Positions 1 through 8,930 of a DNA stretch of 64,000 nt are shown here, piece after piece. Both the position numbers and the translations under genes were made by a program. Numbering within the stretch: the stretch's first letter is position 1; the number at the start of each line of letters is the position of its first letter. The notes below the pieces were generated by a model. It worked only from the letters and a program-made list of their open reading frames with translations. It was not told where the DNA came from and ran no database searches. The DNA comes from Pseudomonas crudilactis (GTDB taxonomy: Bacteria; Pseudomonadota; Gammaproteobacteria; Pseudomonadales; Pseudomonadaceae), in the NCBI RefSeq assembly GCF_013433315.1, contig NZ_WXVV01000006.1:124001-188000 (forward strand), written 5' to 3'.

Positions 1-171
1 GAAGTGGTGAGTCTGGTGCTGTATCGCTACGCCTTCGATCTGCCGTGGCACCCGCATCCATGGCTGCTGGTACTACCGTTGATTGGCGCGGCGCTGATTG
101 GTGGTGCGGGTGTGTTCGGCACGCGCCGGGCACTCAATGCAAGTCCACTGACAGTGTTGCGCGAGGGTTGA
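1..171 (+). CDS. FtsX-like ABC transporter permease, C-terminal fragment
   Basis: The frame is open from base 1 and encodes the last 56 residues of a protein that begins outside the window. A hydrophobic helix (LLVLPLIGAALIGGAGVFG) is followed by a short cytoplasmic tail ending in SPLTVLREG. That ending is typical of FtsX/MacB-type permeases of YbbP-like exporters, which act in the inner membrane with an ATPase. greB begins 34 bases downstream on the same strand. Family assignment rests on the C-terminal signature alone, so the substrate cannot be inferred. Confidence 0.7.
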   Translation, partial: EVVSLVLYRYAFDLPWHPHPWLLVLPLIGAALIGGAGVFGTRRALNASPLTVLREG

Positions 172-205
172 TAGACTCAAGCGGTCTTGATCACAAGAAG
201 TTGCC

Positions 206-703
206 ATGAGCCGTTATCGCCCTCCCCGCCCCGCCGGCACCGCGCTGATCACCCCTGAGGGTGAAGCGCGGATGCGCGCCGAATTCCATGAGTTGTGGCA
301 TGTGCGCCGCCCGCAAGTCACGCAATCGGTCAGCGAGGCGGCGGCTCAGGGCGATCGCTCGGAGAACGCCGAATACACCTACGGCAAGAAGATGCTGCGC
401 GAGATCGACAGTCGCGTGCGCTTTCTCACCAAACGCCTGGAAGCATTGAAAGTCGTCAGTGAAAAACCCAGTGACCCGAACAAGGTCTACTTCGGCGCAT
501 GGGTGACCATCGAAGACGAAGACGGCAAGCAATCGCGCTACCGCATCGTCGGCCCGGATGAACTGGATCTGAAACTGGGTCTGATCAGCATCGACTCGCC
601 ACTCGCCCGCGCCTTGATCGGCAAGGCGCTGGATGCAGAAGTCAGGGTGCAGACACCGACGGGTGAGCAGTTCGTTTACATCGTCGCCATCGACTATCCG
701 TAA
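206..703 (+). CDS. greB: Transcription elongation factor GreB
   Basis: The 165-residue product has the usual GreB length. An N-terminal coiled coil (about residues 1-80) carries the acidic tip motif [11 protein letters not shown], where the Asp/Glu pair lies that stimulates transcript cleavage in backtracked RNA polymerase. A C-terminal FKBP-like domain (about 85-165) contains the [14 protein letters not shown] motif typical of Gre proteins. GreB acts in the polymerase secondary channel to rescue arrested complexes. The ATG lies close behind a weak purine stretch (AAGAAG). The gene sits between the permease tail and a convergent hypothetical gene. Confidence 0.95.
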   Translation: MSRYRPPRPAGTALITPEGEARMRAEFHELWHVRRPQVTQSVSEAAAQGDRSENAEYTYGKKMLREIDSRVRFLTKRLEALKVVSEKPSDPNKVYFGAWVTIEDEDGKQSRYRIVGPDELDLKLGLISIDSPLARALIGKALDAEVRVQTPTGEQFVYIVAIDYP

Positions 704-709
704 AGCCTG

Positions 710-1018
710 TCAGCGGCGAGTGATCAAACCCTGGCGCGCAACGCGGACCAGTTGCTTGATCATCTCCGGCGCATCCTCAGCGCTCGGCGCCTGAATCACC
801 GCCAGATCAAAACTGTCACTGGCAAAACGTGCCAGCGACTCGCCGTCTTCGACAAACTGGATGAGGAACGCGGCAGGACCGCCGCTGCGACGTGGCCAGC
901 CATCGAGATAACGCAACAGCGTCGGCTGATGTTTGCCGCCAAGGAGAATTTTCGGGTTGCGTTGAGTGATATGCGCAGTGATCGGCGCGGGACGTGCTGG
1001 AGGGCGTAGTGCATTCAT
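710..1018 (-). CDS. Conserved hypothetical protein
   Basis: A 102-residue protein of unrecognised function, convergent with greB with only 6 bases between the stops. I chose the ATG at 1018 over an upstream in-frame start because a GAGA purine stretch precedes it at usable spacing. The second half (FDLAVIQAPSAEDAPEMIKQLVRVAR) resembles the last strand-helix unit of a Rossmann-type methyltransferase, but no SAM-binding glycine motif is present. It may be a degenerate or minimal methyltransferase-fold protein. No signal peptide or membrane segment is visible. Confidence 0.6.
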   Translation of the reverse strand: MNALRPPARPAPITAHITQRNPKILLGGKHQPTLLRYLDGWPRRSGGPAAFLIQFVEDGESLARFASDSFDLAVIQAPSAEDAPEMIKQLVRVARQGLITRR

Positions 1019-1221
1019 CGTGTCGTGTCTCTGCCTCAAAAGTCTGCATGGCAGGTGAGAGGCAACACCGAACCAGCGCTTTAGCGGTATTTCGAAGCCC
1101 TGTTCCGGCTTCTGACGGCAACTGTTGAAGTCACCTGGCGCCCCGCAAGTAGCTGTTTAAATCGGCGCATGGGCAACATCCTAGAGAACGTGACCGATCA
1201 GTGTCAAGAATCAGCCGCAAC

Positions 1222-1252
1222 AAAAAAGGCCCGCACAATGCGGGCCTTTTCC
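1222..1252 (-). terminator. Rho-independent terminator of the DoxX gene
   Basis: A perfect GGCCCGC/GCGGGCC stem with a 5-base loop is flanked by A and T runs. Read on the minus strand it ends in six T residues, 15 bases past the DoxX stop codon. Confidence 0.85.
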
Positions 1253-1266
1253 TTGAGCCAGAGCGG

Positions 1267-1701
1267 TTAACCGGCGATGGCGCGATCCACCGAGAGCTTG
1301 CCGGCGCCTTCGATCATTACGGCAAGGCTGCCTCCGAGCAGGGCCAGAGCGAACTCGTAACCGTTGTTGGCCATAAACAAACCGTTGCTGATGTGTACGG
1401 TGAAGATCGCCACCAGCGACAGAAAGGTCAGACCCAACGCCGCCGGACGCACCAGCAGACCGATGATCAAGGCCAAGCCGGCGAAGAATTCAGTACCGCC
1501 CGCCAGCGTCGCCATCAGGTAGCCCGGGTGCAGGCCAAGGCTGTCCATGTACTGCGCCGTGCCCGCCAGACCATAACCACCGAACAGACCGAAAAGCTTT
1601 TGCGAACCGTGCGCAGCGAAGATTACGCCGACCGCAATGCGCAGGATGGTCAGACCGTAGCCAGCGCGGGTGAACAGTACTTTGTTGATCAGAGAGCTCA
1701 T
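1267..1701 (-). CDS. DoxX family membrane protein
   Basis: This 144-residue protein has four predicted transmembrane helices, the standard DoxX topology. The family signatures are visible: LRIAVGVIFAAHGSQKLFG near residues 20-39 and GGTEFFAGLALIIGLLVRPAA in the middle. DoxX proteins are inner-membrane proteins linked to redox or thiol stress in some bacteria, but no defined reaction can be assigned. The ATG at 1701 is preceded by AAGGAAT at good spacing. The gene stands alone, with its own terminator downstream and the divergent-looking AT-rich 1702-1812 segment upstream, where its promoter should lie. Confidence 0.85.
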   Translation of the reverse strand: MSSLINKVLFTRAGYGLTILRIAVGVIFAAHGSQKLFGLFGGYGLAGTAQYMDSLGLHPGYLMATLAGGTEFFAGLALIIGLLVRPAALGLTFLSLVAIFTVHISNGLFMANNGYEFALALLGGSLAVMIEGAGKLSVDRAIAG

Positions 1702-1812
1702 GGGGCATTCCTTGTTTTGCGAGAAGTTTTGTGTGTTGGTTGGCCGCTATATTAATCAGTAAATCTCATGTTAAAAGCGCAAATATTCCGCCATAACAAT
1801 CAATTTATTAGA

Positions 1813-3234
1813 TCATTTCCGTGAGACGACTTTTTGCGCCCCGGGCTCCAACGACTCCCGTTCCCGGTCGAACGCCAAGTAATACTTGTTCACGCTATTA
1901 ACATAGCTGACCGGCCCCATTCCTACCTGCTCCATGGCAATGCGCTCGACCTGGAAGAACCACTGGTTAGGATTCAGCCCGCGCCGCCGGGCCTCTGCGC
2001 GCATGCCCTGCACGCGTTCGGGGCCAATGTTGTAGGCCGCCAGTGTGAACGCCATACGCTCGCGCTCATTGAGCTTGGGGCTGTTGAAGAACTTGCGGCG
2101 GATCATCGCCAGATATTTGGCCCCAGCCTGCACATTCGCATCGAGATTCTGAATGTTGTTCACGCCGACACGCTGCGCGGCGGACGGGGTGATCTGCATC
2201 AGCCCGGTCGGACCACTGCCGCTGCGGGCATTGGGTTGCAGGCGTGATTCCTTGAACGCCAGCGCGGCCAGATTCAGCCAGTCCATGTTCTGCGCGGCGG
2301 CGTGCTTTTGCAGAGTCGGGCGCAGTTGTTCCAGACGTTGGCGATCAGCCTTGGCCAATGGATAGTGGACTTGATAGAGGCGTCGATAAATACGCAGAAA
2401 CGCCACGTCTTCGTTGGACGGCTTCTTGTAACCGCCAAGGAAGCGATCGATGCTCGCCCGTAGCATGGAAGCATCACGGCGTACGAACCAATACTCCTCG
2501 CCCGGTTCGCTGATCATCAGTTGCCGGTCAAAACGCAGCTTCGGCAGGATCTTGCCCCAGCGCTCAGCGATGGGTTGCTCGACGATGCTCAGGTGAAAAA
2601 TCCCGCCTTGAACCATCTCCAATACGTCTTCGACGGCCAGTGTCGGATCGACCCATTCGATGTTGATCGGCGCCAGTTTGTGCAACGCAAGTTTCTGATT
2701 GAGCTGACTGACCGCCTCCCCCGCCGCACTGCCGGTGGGCAACGCCAGGGTTTTGCCGGAAAGCTGCTCGACCTTGGTATAGCGCCGCTCACCTTTGATC
2801 CCGACCAACACCAGCGGTACGTTGCTGGCGATCGGTTCGCTGCTGGCCACGGCATAGCCCGGTTGCAGATCGAGCAATTCGCCCGGCGCCACCAGATCAC
2901 CCTCGCCACGCTGCAAGGCGCCGAGCAGTTGATCCTTGGCTTTGGGAATGATCTTGAGGGTGATTTCCTGGCCGTCGCGGGCGTGGCCGTTGAGGTATTG
3001 CTCGAAGGCGCGCAGGCGATGGTATTCGACGCCGATGGCCTGGCCCTGAACTTCACCGGAGCTGTTGCGGCTCTGATTGACCAGCACGCGCAACACGCGG
3101 CTGCTGCGGATCTCGGACAAGTCCCGCACCTTGGCGGCCGGCACGGCTTGCAACGGCCCGGGCAGGCGCGCAACCGCCGTCATCGGCAGCAGTAACGATC
3201 CACACAACAGGAGCAAAACCGAGGGACGAACCAT
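1813..3234 (-). CDS. MltF-type membrane-bound lytic transglycosylase
   Basis: The 473-residue product starts with a signal peptide (VLLLLCGSLLLPMTAVA). An N-terminal periplasmic solute-binding-like domain (about 45-280) is followed by a C-terminal SLT domain (about 320-455). The SLT catalytic glutamate lies in ALAFKESRLQP, with later motifs GPTGLMQITPSAA and AAYNIGPERVQ. Such enzymes cleave the MurNAc-GlcNAc bond to form 1,6-anhydro ends; the SBP domain in MltF is regulatory. The ATG at 3234 has GGAGAG just upstream and leads directly into the signal peptide, so it is preferred over in-frame ATGs at 3267 and further upstream. Its place next to tatD and a chemoreceptor suits the MltF2-like paralogue rather than the copy usually next to purL. 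Confidence 0.88.
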   Translation of the reverse strand: MVRPSVLLLLCGSLLLPMTAVARLPGPLQAVPAAKVRDLSEIRSSRVLRVLVNQSRNSSGEVQGQAIGVEYHRLRAFEQYLNGHARDGQEITLKIIPKAKDQLLGALQRGEGDLVAPGELLDLQPGYAVASSEPIASNVPLVLVGIKGERRYTKVEQLSGKTLALPTGSAAGEAVSQLNQKLALHKLAPINIEWVDPTLAVEDVLEMVQGGIFHLSIVEQPIAERWGKILPKLRFDRQLMISEPGEEYWFVRRDASMLRASIDRFLGGYKKPSNEDVAFLRIYRRLYQVHYPLAKADRQRLEQLRPTLQKHAAAQNMDWLNLAALAFKESRLQPNARSGSGPTGLMQITPSAAQRVGVNNIQNLDANVQAGAKYLAMIRRKFFNSPKLNERERMAFTLAAYNIGPERVQGMRAEARRRGLNPNQWFFQVERIAMEQVGMGPVSYVNSVNKYYLAFDRERESLEPGAQKVVSRK

Positions 3235-3331
3235 CCACTCTCCGGAAAGAATACGGGGCGATTTCATCTTTAAAATGTCGAAATCACCGACGAAAACAGA
3301 GCGCCATGAGCGCTGGCAACGTGCGAGAGAC

Positions 3332-3347
3332 TGGCACAGTAATGGCA
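3332..3347 (+). promoter_or_regulatory. Candidate sigma-54 promoter ahead of tatD
   Basis: TGGCAC-N5-TGGCA has GG and GC separated by exactly 10 bases, as the -24/-12 consensus requires, with one mismatch to TTGCA. It points toward tatD and would start transcription near 3359, giving a leader of about 110 bases. A closely similar site precedes the chemoreceptor gene at 4438. Confidence 0.4.
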
Positions 3348-3470
3348 CTTCTACCAAACCGGTCTGCGTCGCGGCATCAACAGACAGCTATAACTCGTTG
3401 TAGTTCTTGGCTTTTCTTATGAATCTACAGCTCTGGTATGCTTTCCGGCCTTCGGCCCGAGGTAGCAACC

Positions 3471-4277
3471 ATGCAACTCATCGATATCGGCGTCAACCTG
3501 ACCAACCCCAGTTTCGCCGACAAACACCAGGCCGTACTCGAACGCGCCTATGCCGCCGGCGTGTGCCAATTGGTGCTGACCGGCACCAGCGTCGAGGGCA
3601 GCGAGCAAGCCCTGGAGCTGTGCCAGCAACTCGATGACAGTGGCCAGCGGCTGTTCGCCACCGCCGGTATTCACCCGCATTCGGCCAGTGACTGGAACGC
3701 TGACAGCGCCCGTCGTTTGCGCAGCCTGTTGCAAGAAAAAAACGTAGTCGCCGTGGGTGAATGCGGGCTGGATTTCAACCGTGACTTCTCGCCACGCCCG
3801 CAGCAGGAAAAAGTCCTCGAAGAACATTTGGCGCTGGCCGTTGAACTGCAATTGCCGGTGTTCCTGCACGAGCGCGATGCCAGCCAGCGTTTGCTGGAAA
3901 TATTGAAAGACTTCCGCGATCAATTGCCCGCCGCTGTGGTGCATTGCTTCACCGGCGAGCAAAAAGCCTTGTTCAGCTACCTCGATCTGGACCTGCATAT
4001 CGGCATCACCGGCTGGATCTGTGATGAGCGCCGGGGCACGCATTTGCATCCGCTGGTCAAAGAGATCAAACGCGGGCGCTTGATGCTGGAAAGTGACGCG
4101 CCTTACTTGCTGCCGCGCACTCTTCGACCGAAGCCGAAGAACGGCCGCAATGAGCCGGCGTATCTGACTGAAGTGCTGCGTGAAGTGGCGTTGCATCGTG
4201 GCGAAACCGAGGAGGATCTGGCGGCACACACCACCGCGTGTGCCCGTTCGTTCTACAACCTCCCCACGCTCTCCTGA
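3471..4277 (+). CDS. tatD: TatD family metal-dependent deoxyribonuclease
   Basis: A 268-residue TIM-barrel hydrolase of the usual TatD length. It opens with [12 protein letters not shown], where family members often have a metal-binding HxH in place of DIG-N. It continues with the metal and active-site motifs [33 protein letters not shown] and [10 protein letters not shown]. TatD enzymes are Mg-dependent 3'-5' exonucleases linked to DNA repair. The ATG at 3471 follows GAGGTAG, and an upstream in-frame ATG lacks such a site. The divergent neighbour is the lytic transglycosylase gene; a REP pair follows the stop. Confidence 0.93.
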   Translation: MQLIDIGVNLTNPSFADKHQAVLERAYAAGVCQLVLTGTSVEGSEQALELCQQLDDSGQRLFATAGIHPHSASDWNADSARRLRSLLQEKNVVAVGECGLDFNRDFSPRPQQEKVLEEHLALAVELQLPVFLHERDASQRLLEILKDFRDQLPAAVVHCFTGEQKALFSYLDLDLHIGITGWICDERRGTHLHPLVKEIKRGRLMLESDAPYLLPRTLRPKPKNGRNEPAYLTEVLREVALHRGETEEDLAAHTTACARSFYNLPTLS

Positions 4278-4290
4278 CACCCCATAATTG

Positions 4291-4389
4291 CCCCCTGTAG
4301 GAGTGAGCCTGCTCGCGATAGCGGTGTGTCAGTCGCCTAAATGTCGAATGGGCTGCCGCCATCGCGAGCAGGCTCACTCCTACAGGGGG
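4291..4389. repeat. REP inverted pair, CCTGTAGGAGTGAGCCTGCTCGCGA type
   Basis: Two inverted copies of the element (left arm CCCCCTGTAGGAGTGAGCC, right arm its complement) flank a spacer of about 40 bases. Each copy contains the imperfect palindrome GAGCCTGCTCGCGA. The same subtype recurs at 7477-7573. Confidence 0.93.
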
Positions 4390-4437
4390 GAACCGCTTCG
4401 TCTGTTGACTCATATCAAGATCTTCCGACCTGCATAG

Positions 4438-4453
4438 CGGCACAATAATGGCA
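4438..4453 (+). promoter_or_regulatory. Candidate sigma-54 promoter of the chemoreceptor gene
   Basis: CGGCAC-N5-TGGCA keeps the GG-N10-GC core of sigma-54 promoters and matches the site ahead of tatD at 13 of 16 positions. The predicted start is near 4465, about 27 bases before the gene's ATG. Confidence 0.42.
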
Positions 4454-4491
4454 CCTTGCCAAAACTGTTTCCGCTATCAGAGAAGACCTCC

Positions 4492-5973
4492 ATGGGTGCC
4501 TGGCTTAGCAATATCTCGCTGAAATACAAATTCTGGGCGGTCAACGCGGTCGCCTTCGTCACCACCTTGCTGTTGGTGCTGTACGCCGTGCAACTCGAAC
4601 AACAGGCGCGCAGTCACGCCGCGCAAGTGTCTGCCCAGACGCAGGCGCAATTGCTCAAAGCCTGGCCGGCCGGACAGGCGCTGCCAAAAACCGACCAGGT
4701 GCTGACCTTCAAACGTGGTGAAGCCCCGCGCCTGAATGATCAACCACTGCTGGAAATCACAGAAAGCAACGGCTGGAACGAAATCAATCACCTGCCGCTG
4801 TTCGGCGACAACCCGTTGATGGGCGCCGAAGTATTCAGCCGCGCCGATGGCCAGCAAGTCGCAGTGATTGCCTTTGGCCCGAGCCTGGCACAGGTGTTCA
4901 GCGAACGTTTTGCCAACTATGCAGTGGCAGTGTTCATTCTGATGTTCGCCATGCTGTGCGCCTCGCAGTTGCTGATCCGCTTCCTGCTCACCCAGCTCAA
5001 CACGCTGAAAGACGTGATGCTCCACGTCGAAAAAAGCGGTGATCTTTCGGCCCGTGTGCCACTGGCCGGCAAAGACGAAGTCGGGCAGATGGCCAATGCG
5101 TTCAACGCGATGCAGGCCGGTTATCAACGCGTGGTAACCACGGTAGCCAACACGGCGCGGCAACTGGATGTCGGCGCGGCGCGGCTGGCGTCGAGCATGA
5201 ACGAAGTGCGCCACGGCATGCTCGGTCAGCAGAGCGAAACCGATCAGGCCGCTACCGCGATCAACGAAATGACCGCCACGGTCTATCACATCGCCCAGCA
5301 CGCCGGCGCCACCCGCGACTTGTCGCAGACCGCCGATGGCCTCGCCGGCAGTGGTCAGCAAGTGGTCGCCCGGGTGCAACATTCGATTGCCGGACTCTCC
5401 AGCGGAGTGCAGCAGACGGCCGAGATGATCCAGCGCCTGGCCGAGGACAGTCAGAAGATCAATGGCGTGGTCAGCGTGATTCACAGCATCGCCGAACAGA
5501 CCAACCTGCTCGCCCTGAACGCGGCTATCGAGGCCGCTCGTGCCGGTGAGATGGGCCGCGGTTTTGCAGTGGTCGCCGATGAAGTGCGCAATCTGGCCAA
5601 ACGAGTACAGACTTCGACTGACGAGATCACCACCATGGTCTCGGCGTTGCAGGCCGGCACCCGCGACGCGGTGGACTTCATGCAGGAGAGTTCGTACAAG
5701 GCCGACGATTGCGTGCAGCAAGCGCAAGAGGCCGGTGCGGCACTGGCGGAAATCACCGGCGCGGTGGCGCAAATGCGCGAGAGCAACACGCAGATTGCCG
5801 TGGCGGCGGAGCAGCAGAGCCAGGTTGCCGAAGAGATGAACCGGGCGGTGGTGAGTATTCGCGATGTGACCGAGAACACCGTGCAGCAGACCGTGGATTC
5901 GGCGACGACCAGTAATGAGCTGGCGACGCTGGCTGGAGAGTTGAGCAAGGCCATAGGTCAATTGAAACTCTGA
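4492..5973 (+). CDS. Methyl-accepting chemotaxis protein
   Basis: The 493-residue transducer has an N-terminal membrane helix (about 14-34), a short periplasmic segment of roughly 110 residues, a second membrane helix (about 145-165) and a HAMP domain (about 167-220, ending [10 protein letters not shown]). A long coiled-coil signalling domain follows. The hairpin tip that docks CheA/CheW is intact ([21 protein letters not shown], then [15 protein letters not shown]). The small sensor domain does not match a family I can name, so the ligand is unknown. The ATG at 4492 follows GAGAAGACC at fair spacing. No C-terminal CheR-binding pentapeptide is present. Confidence 0.93.
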   Translation: MGAWLSNISLKYKFWAVNAVAFVTTLLLVLYAVQLEQQARSHAAQVSAQTQAQLLKAWPAGQALPKTDQVLTFKRGEAPRLNDQPLLEITESNGWNEINHLPLFGDNPLMGAEVFSRADGQQVAVIAFGPSLAQVFSERFANYAVAVFILMFAMLCASQLLIRFLLTQLNTLKDVMLHVEKSGDLSARVPLAGKDEVGQMANAFNAMQAGYQRVVTTVANTARQLDVGAARLASSMNEVRHGMLGQQSETDQAATAINEMTATVYHIAQHAGATRDLSQTADGLAGSGQQVVARVQHSIAGLSSGVQQTAEMIQRLAEDSQKINGVVSVIHSIAEQTNLLALNAAIEAARAGEMGRGFAVVADEVRNLAKRVQTSTDEITTMVSALQAGTRDAVDFMQESSYKADDCVQQAQEAGAALAEITGAVAQMRESNTQIAVAAEQQSQVAEEMNRAVVSIRDVTENTVQQTVDSATTSNELATLAGELSKAIGQLKL

Positions 5974-5978
5974 AGGCC

Positions 5979-6058
5979 CTTTCGCGAGCAAGCTCGCTCC
6001 CACATTGGATCTGGGGCGCTCATAGATCCTCTGTGGGAGCGAGCTTGCTCGCGAAGGC
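5979..6058. repeat. REP inverted pair, GTGGGAGCGAGCTTGCTCGCGAA type
   Basis: Inverted arms TTCGCGAGCAAGCTCGCTCCCAC and its complement surround a spacer of about 30 bases, just past the chemoreceptor stop. On the plus strand the right arm reads through as MGASLLAK, a common source of false N-terminal extensions. Confidence 0.93.
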
Positions 6059-6186
6059 GTCAGGCCATTCAGCATCGAATCCGGCGATGACGCCTATCGC
6101 TGCAATAGCCAACCTTGATTCGCCGGCCCCCCTGCCCGGGCCTATTCTTCAAGCATGTGTTCAACATGGATCAAGGAGTAGTCAAC

Positions 6187-6552
6187 ATGGGCAAACGTCA
6201 CCCCAATCTTCCTGCGTGGCAGTGGCGCGCATACCCGGGCAATCATCAGCATCCGGCCAATCTGGTGTTGCACCTGATCGCCGTACCACTGTTCATCGTG
6301 GCGTTTCTGCTGATCGTGTCCGGGGTGTTCAGCCTGAGTCTGGCCAGTGTGGCCATCGGTGTGATCGGTATCGTTGCGGCGCTGGCTTTGCAGCGCCACG
6401 GCCACAGCCTGGAGGCGCAAGCCTCAGAGCCATTCAGTGATCGCAAAGATGCCATCTCGCGCTTATTGGTCGAGCAGTTCCTGACCTTTCCGCGCTTCTT
6501 GCTCAGTGGCGGCTGGTGGCGCGCCTGGCGTGAGCGCCACCGTCGGCATTGA
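6187..6552 (+). CDS. Mpo1-like (DUF962) membrane protein
   Basis: A 121-residue protein beginning MGKRHPNLPAWQWRAYPGNHQHPANLVLHLIAVP. The spaced histidines (NHQHPANLVLH and, later, RHGHSLE) and two adjacent hydrophobic segments match the DUF962/YGL010w family; the yeast member Mpo1 is an Fe-dependent dioxygenase in fatty acid alpha-oxidation. A bacterial substrate is not established. The ATG at 6187 follows AAGGAGT, a strong ribosome site; upstream in-frame ATGs at 6115 and 6166 lack one. The stop lies one base before the convergent thioesterase stop. Confidence 0.8.
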   Translation: MGKRHPNLPAWQWRAYPGNHQHPANLVLHLIAVPLFIVAFLLIVSGVFSLSLASVAIGVIGIVAALALQRHGHSLEAQASEPFSDRKDAISRLLVEQFLTFPRFLLSGGWWRAWRERHRRH

Positions 6553-6553
6553 G

Positions 6554-7348
6554 TCAGGCGAAGATCGTGACGGTCTGGCGACTCATCGCAATCAACTCGC
6601 CTTCTGCGCTCCACAGCTTGGCGGCGACATGGCCGTAGCCGTCGGCGGCGTATTCGATGTCGGCCAGGTATTGGCACCAGTCCAGCGTGCTCAAGTCGCG
6701 TAGCGGCTGAACGAATTCGATCGTCCAGGTCAACGTGCTGCCGGGTGCAGGCTTCTTCAGATACGGCAACAGCGCCGGCGGCCATGCATCCACCAAGGCC
6801 AGCAGATGCGCCTCTTTGACCGGCTCTTCTTTGACATCACCGCGTAACCGCACCCAGCCGCCCATCAGTCGCGATTGATTGCCGGTGAACGGCATGCCGC
6901 CGACGCTCCAGCGCATCGCCAGATGACGCATGAATTCCGGGGTCACGCCTTTGATGTACGGCAACTCCTGGCATTCGTCCCAGTGCTTCATTGATGGGGC
7001 CGGATACGCTTCGACTGCGACCTCAGAAGGCCGCGAAGCACCGAAGCTGCCCTGAACGATGGTTACCACCTGACCATTCTGCATCGCCCGGCCCATGACC
7101 TGGCTGACGGCTTTGCCTTCACGCAGCACATCCACTTCGAAGCTCACCGGGACTTCAGGCTCGACCGGGCCGACAAAGGTGATCGCCAGCGAACGCACCG
7201 GGCGATCCGCCGGCACTTGCGCGCGCATGGCTTCATATTGCAGCGCCGCCACCAGACCACCGAAACTGGCACGGCCCTGGCCCCATTCAGCGGGAATCGT
7301 CAGTTCCGGTAGGCGGCGGACCGCATCGAGCAGATCGCTAAAGCGCAT
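6554..7348 (-). CDS. Acyl-CoA thioesterase, double-hotdog
   Basis: This 264-residue protein has the tandem hotdog layout of TesB-like thioesterases. The first half (WGQGRASFGGLVAALQYEAM, RSLAITFVGPV) and the second half (TIEFVQPLRDLSTLDWCQY, GYGHVAAKLWSAEGELIAMSRQT) each hold a hotdog core. It should hydrolyse acyl-CoA thioesters in the cytoplasm. The final MSRQTVTIFA matches the ending of many TesB relatives. It is convergent with the Mpo1-like gene, a pairing that suggests a shared fatty-acid theme, but this is inference. A REP pair lies upstream. Confidence 0.85.
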   Translation of the reverse strand: MRFSDLLDAVRRLPELTIPAEWGQGRASFGGLVAALQYEAMRAQVPADRPVRSLAITFVGPVEPEVPVSFEVDVLREGKAVSQVMGRAMQNGQVVTIVQGSFGASRPSEVAVEAYPAPSMKHWDECQELPYIKGVTPEFMRHLAMRWSVGGMPFTGNQSRLMGGWVRLRGDVKEEPVKEAHLLALVDAWPPALLPYLKKPAPGSTLTWTIEFVQPLRDLSTLDWCQYLADIEYAADGYGHVAAKLWSAEGELIAMSRQTVTIFA

Positions 7349-7476
7349 GGGGCAACCTCAGAAAGCGAGAAAGGAATGCAGGGATCTTAACCAGACCTGC
7401 ACAGCGCTGCAGCGTCTATTCCGGTCAAAGAGACTGACAGAAAGGCCTTAAACCTATATCCGCCACATTGAAGATC

Positions 7477-7573
7477 CCTTGTAGGAGTGAGCCTGCTCGC
7501 GATAGCGGTCTGACAGCCAACACATTTGTTGAATGTCTTACCGCTATCGCGAGCAGGCTCACTCCTACAGGGG
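7477..7573. repeat. REP inverted pair, GTAGGAGTGAGCCTGCTCGCGA type
   Basis: A second copy of the 4291-4389 subtype. The arms CCCTTGTAGGAGTGAGCCTG and its complement extend inward through GCGATAGCGGT/ACCGCTATCGC. The pair lies between the CHAD gene 3' end and the thioesterase promoter region. Confidence 0.93.
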
Positions 7574-7585
7574 ATTTGTGGTGAT

Positions 7586-8356
7586 TCAGGATTGTTTGAA
7601 ACAGGCCGAACTGAGTTTTTCCAGCACGCGATCAGCCTTGCTTTCGGCCTTGATCATGGTCGCCTGCCATTTCGCGACACAGGGCTGAAGATCCGCCTCC
7701 AGCTCGGCTTTCGCCAGCCACTGCCAGCAATCGTGCCAGTCACCCAACGCACCTTGCGCGGACTTCAATCGTGCCAGTGCAGGCTCGGGCAAGCGATCCA
7801 GTTCGGGATAGGCTTCGATGCCATAACGCACGCGCTTGATCAACAAACGCAAGCGATGGCGGTCGTGAGCGGGATCGTGCAGCGCCTCATCAAGTTTCTG
7901 CCATTGCTTGCCCAAACGTTTTTCGATGCGTTTGGCCAAGCCCTTGAGCAAGCCCTGACGCTGTGAGGCACGCAGGAAGCGCGGGAAAGCGTCGAGGATC
8001 ATCAACAGCGAAGCCACCTCGGCACTCGCCGCCAACGCCGGATAGGCTTCGGCCATTTGCGCCATGCGCCGTTGCGCCGCGTCGGGTTGATCATGCTTGA
8101 GCAGATAAGCTGCCAGTACCTCGCGATCACGCCATGGCGTGGTCAATTGGCCGACCGCCGAGGCGGCGTCTTCCAGTTGCTCGACACCGGGCAAACCGCG
8201 CAATGGCCGCAACAGGCTGCGCAAGCGCCGCACCGTGGTGCGAAGATCATGCAGCGCTTCGGGGTCGGTGCGCGCAGTCAATCGCGCCTGACAGGCCAGC
8301 AGCCGCACCTCCAGACTCAGGACATGAGCCACCAACCGGTCAACCAACGCAGACAT
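7586..8356 (-). CDS. CHAD domain protein
   Basis: A 256-residue helical protein containing the conserved-histidine signature of CHAD domains: LHDLRTTVRRLRSLLRPL near residue 40 and HRLRLLIKRVRYGIEAYPEL near residue 170, both rich in Arg/Lys. CHAD domains bind inorganic polyphosphate, and some are fused to CYTH triphosphatases; no CYTH domain is present here. The ATG at 8356 follows a GGAG 8 bases upstream. An in-frame TTG at 8374 would overlap that ribosome site and is rejected. Confidence 0.82.
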   Translation of the reverse strand: MSALVDRLVAHVLSLEVRLLACQARLTARTDPEALHDLRTTVRRLRSLLRPLRGLPGVEQLEDAASAVGQLTTPWRDREVLAAYLLKHDQPDAAQRRMAQMAEAYPALAASAEVASLLMILDAFPRFLRASQRQGLLKGLAKRIEKRLGKQWQKLDEALHDPAHDRHRLRLLIKRVRYGIEAYPELDRLPEPALARLKSAQGALGDWHDCWQWLAKAELEADLQPCVAKWQATMIKAESKADRVLEKLSSACFKQS

Positions 8357-8435
8357 CACTTGCTCCTGATTCAAATGGCTGTGAAGAACATGCTGCCGTC
8401 CCGTGAACGCAGCCTCCTTGCTTCACGTCAGCAGC

Positions 8436-8714
8436 TTAGCGGCCGGCGCGGGATTCGCGAATGTAGAACCGCGCTTTCTCGGCTTTGTTGCTGCAACCTT
8501 CAAAGCCCTCGAATTGTTGCTGAGTCTTGGCAGCGGTCAGCAACGACAGGGCTTTGGAATAGCTGACCGTGCCGGCAAAACCTTCGGCCTTGGCCAGATC
8601 GAGCTCGTGCCACGCCGCATCGAGCTGGCTGCCGCAGCTGTCGCGGTAAGCGGTTTTACCGGCGCAACCGGCCAATGCCAAAGCCATCAACGGCACACAG
8701 ATCCAGGCTTTCAT
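8436..8714 (-). CDS. Small lipoprotein
   Basis: The 92-residue product begins MKAWICVPLMALALAGC, a type II signal peptide with lipobox LAGC, so the mature protein starts at Cys17 and is likely lipidated. The mature part is helical with Cys residues at CGSQ and EGCSN that could pair. Function is unknown. The ATG at 8714 lies behind GAGGTG. The gene is upstream of, and codirectional with, the CHAD gene, 79 bases apart. Confidence 0.8.
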   Translation of the reverse strand: MKAWICVPLMALALAGCAGKTAYRDSCGSQLDAAWHELDLAKAEGFAGTVSYSKALSLLTAAKTQQQFEGFEGCSNKAEKARFYIRESRAGR

Positions 8715-8930
8715 CACTCACACCTCAAAATAGGTCAACAGTCGTGCAGGTAAGACGGTAAGGCTGCGAAAAAGTGCCTTGCCGGCGGGTGAAACCGCGC
8801 AACTGAGAAGGATAGCGCTGAAGGGTCATGCAGTATCGAAAAAACGACGTCACCGCCGCACTCAACGACCTCGGCGATTGAGCCAGCCCGACGATGGGTG
8901 CATTGTGCAACCTTGTCGGGAGGAAGTTTG

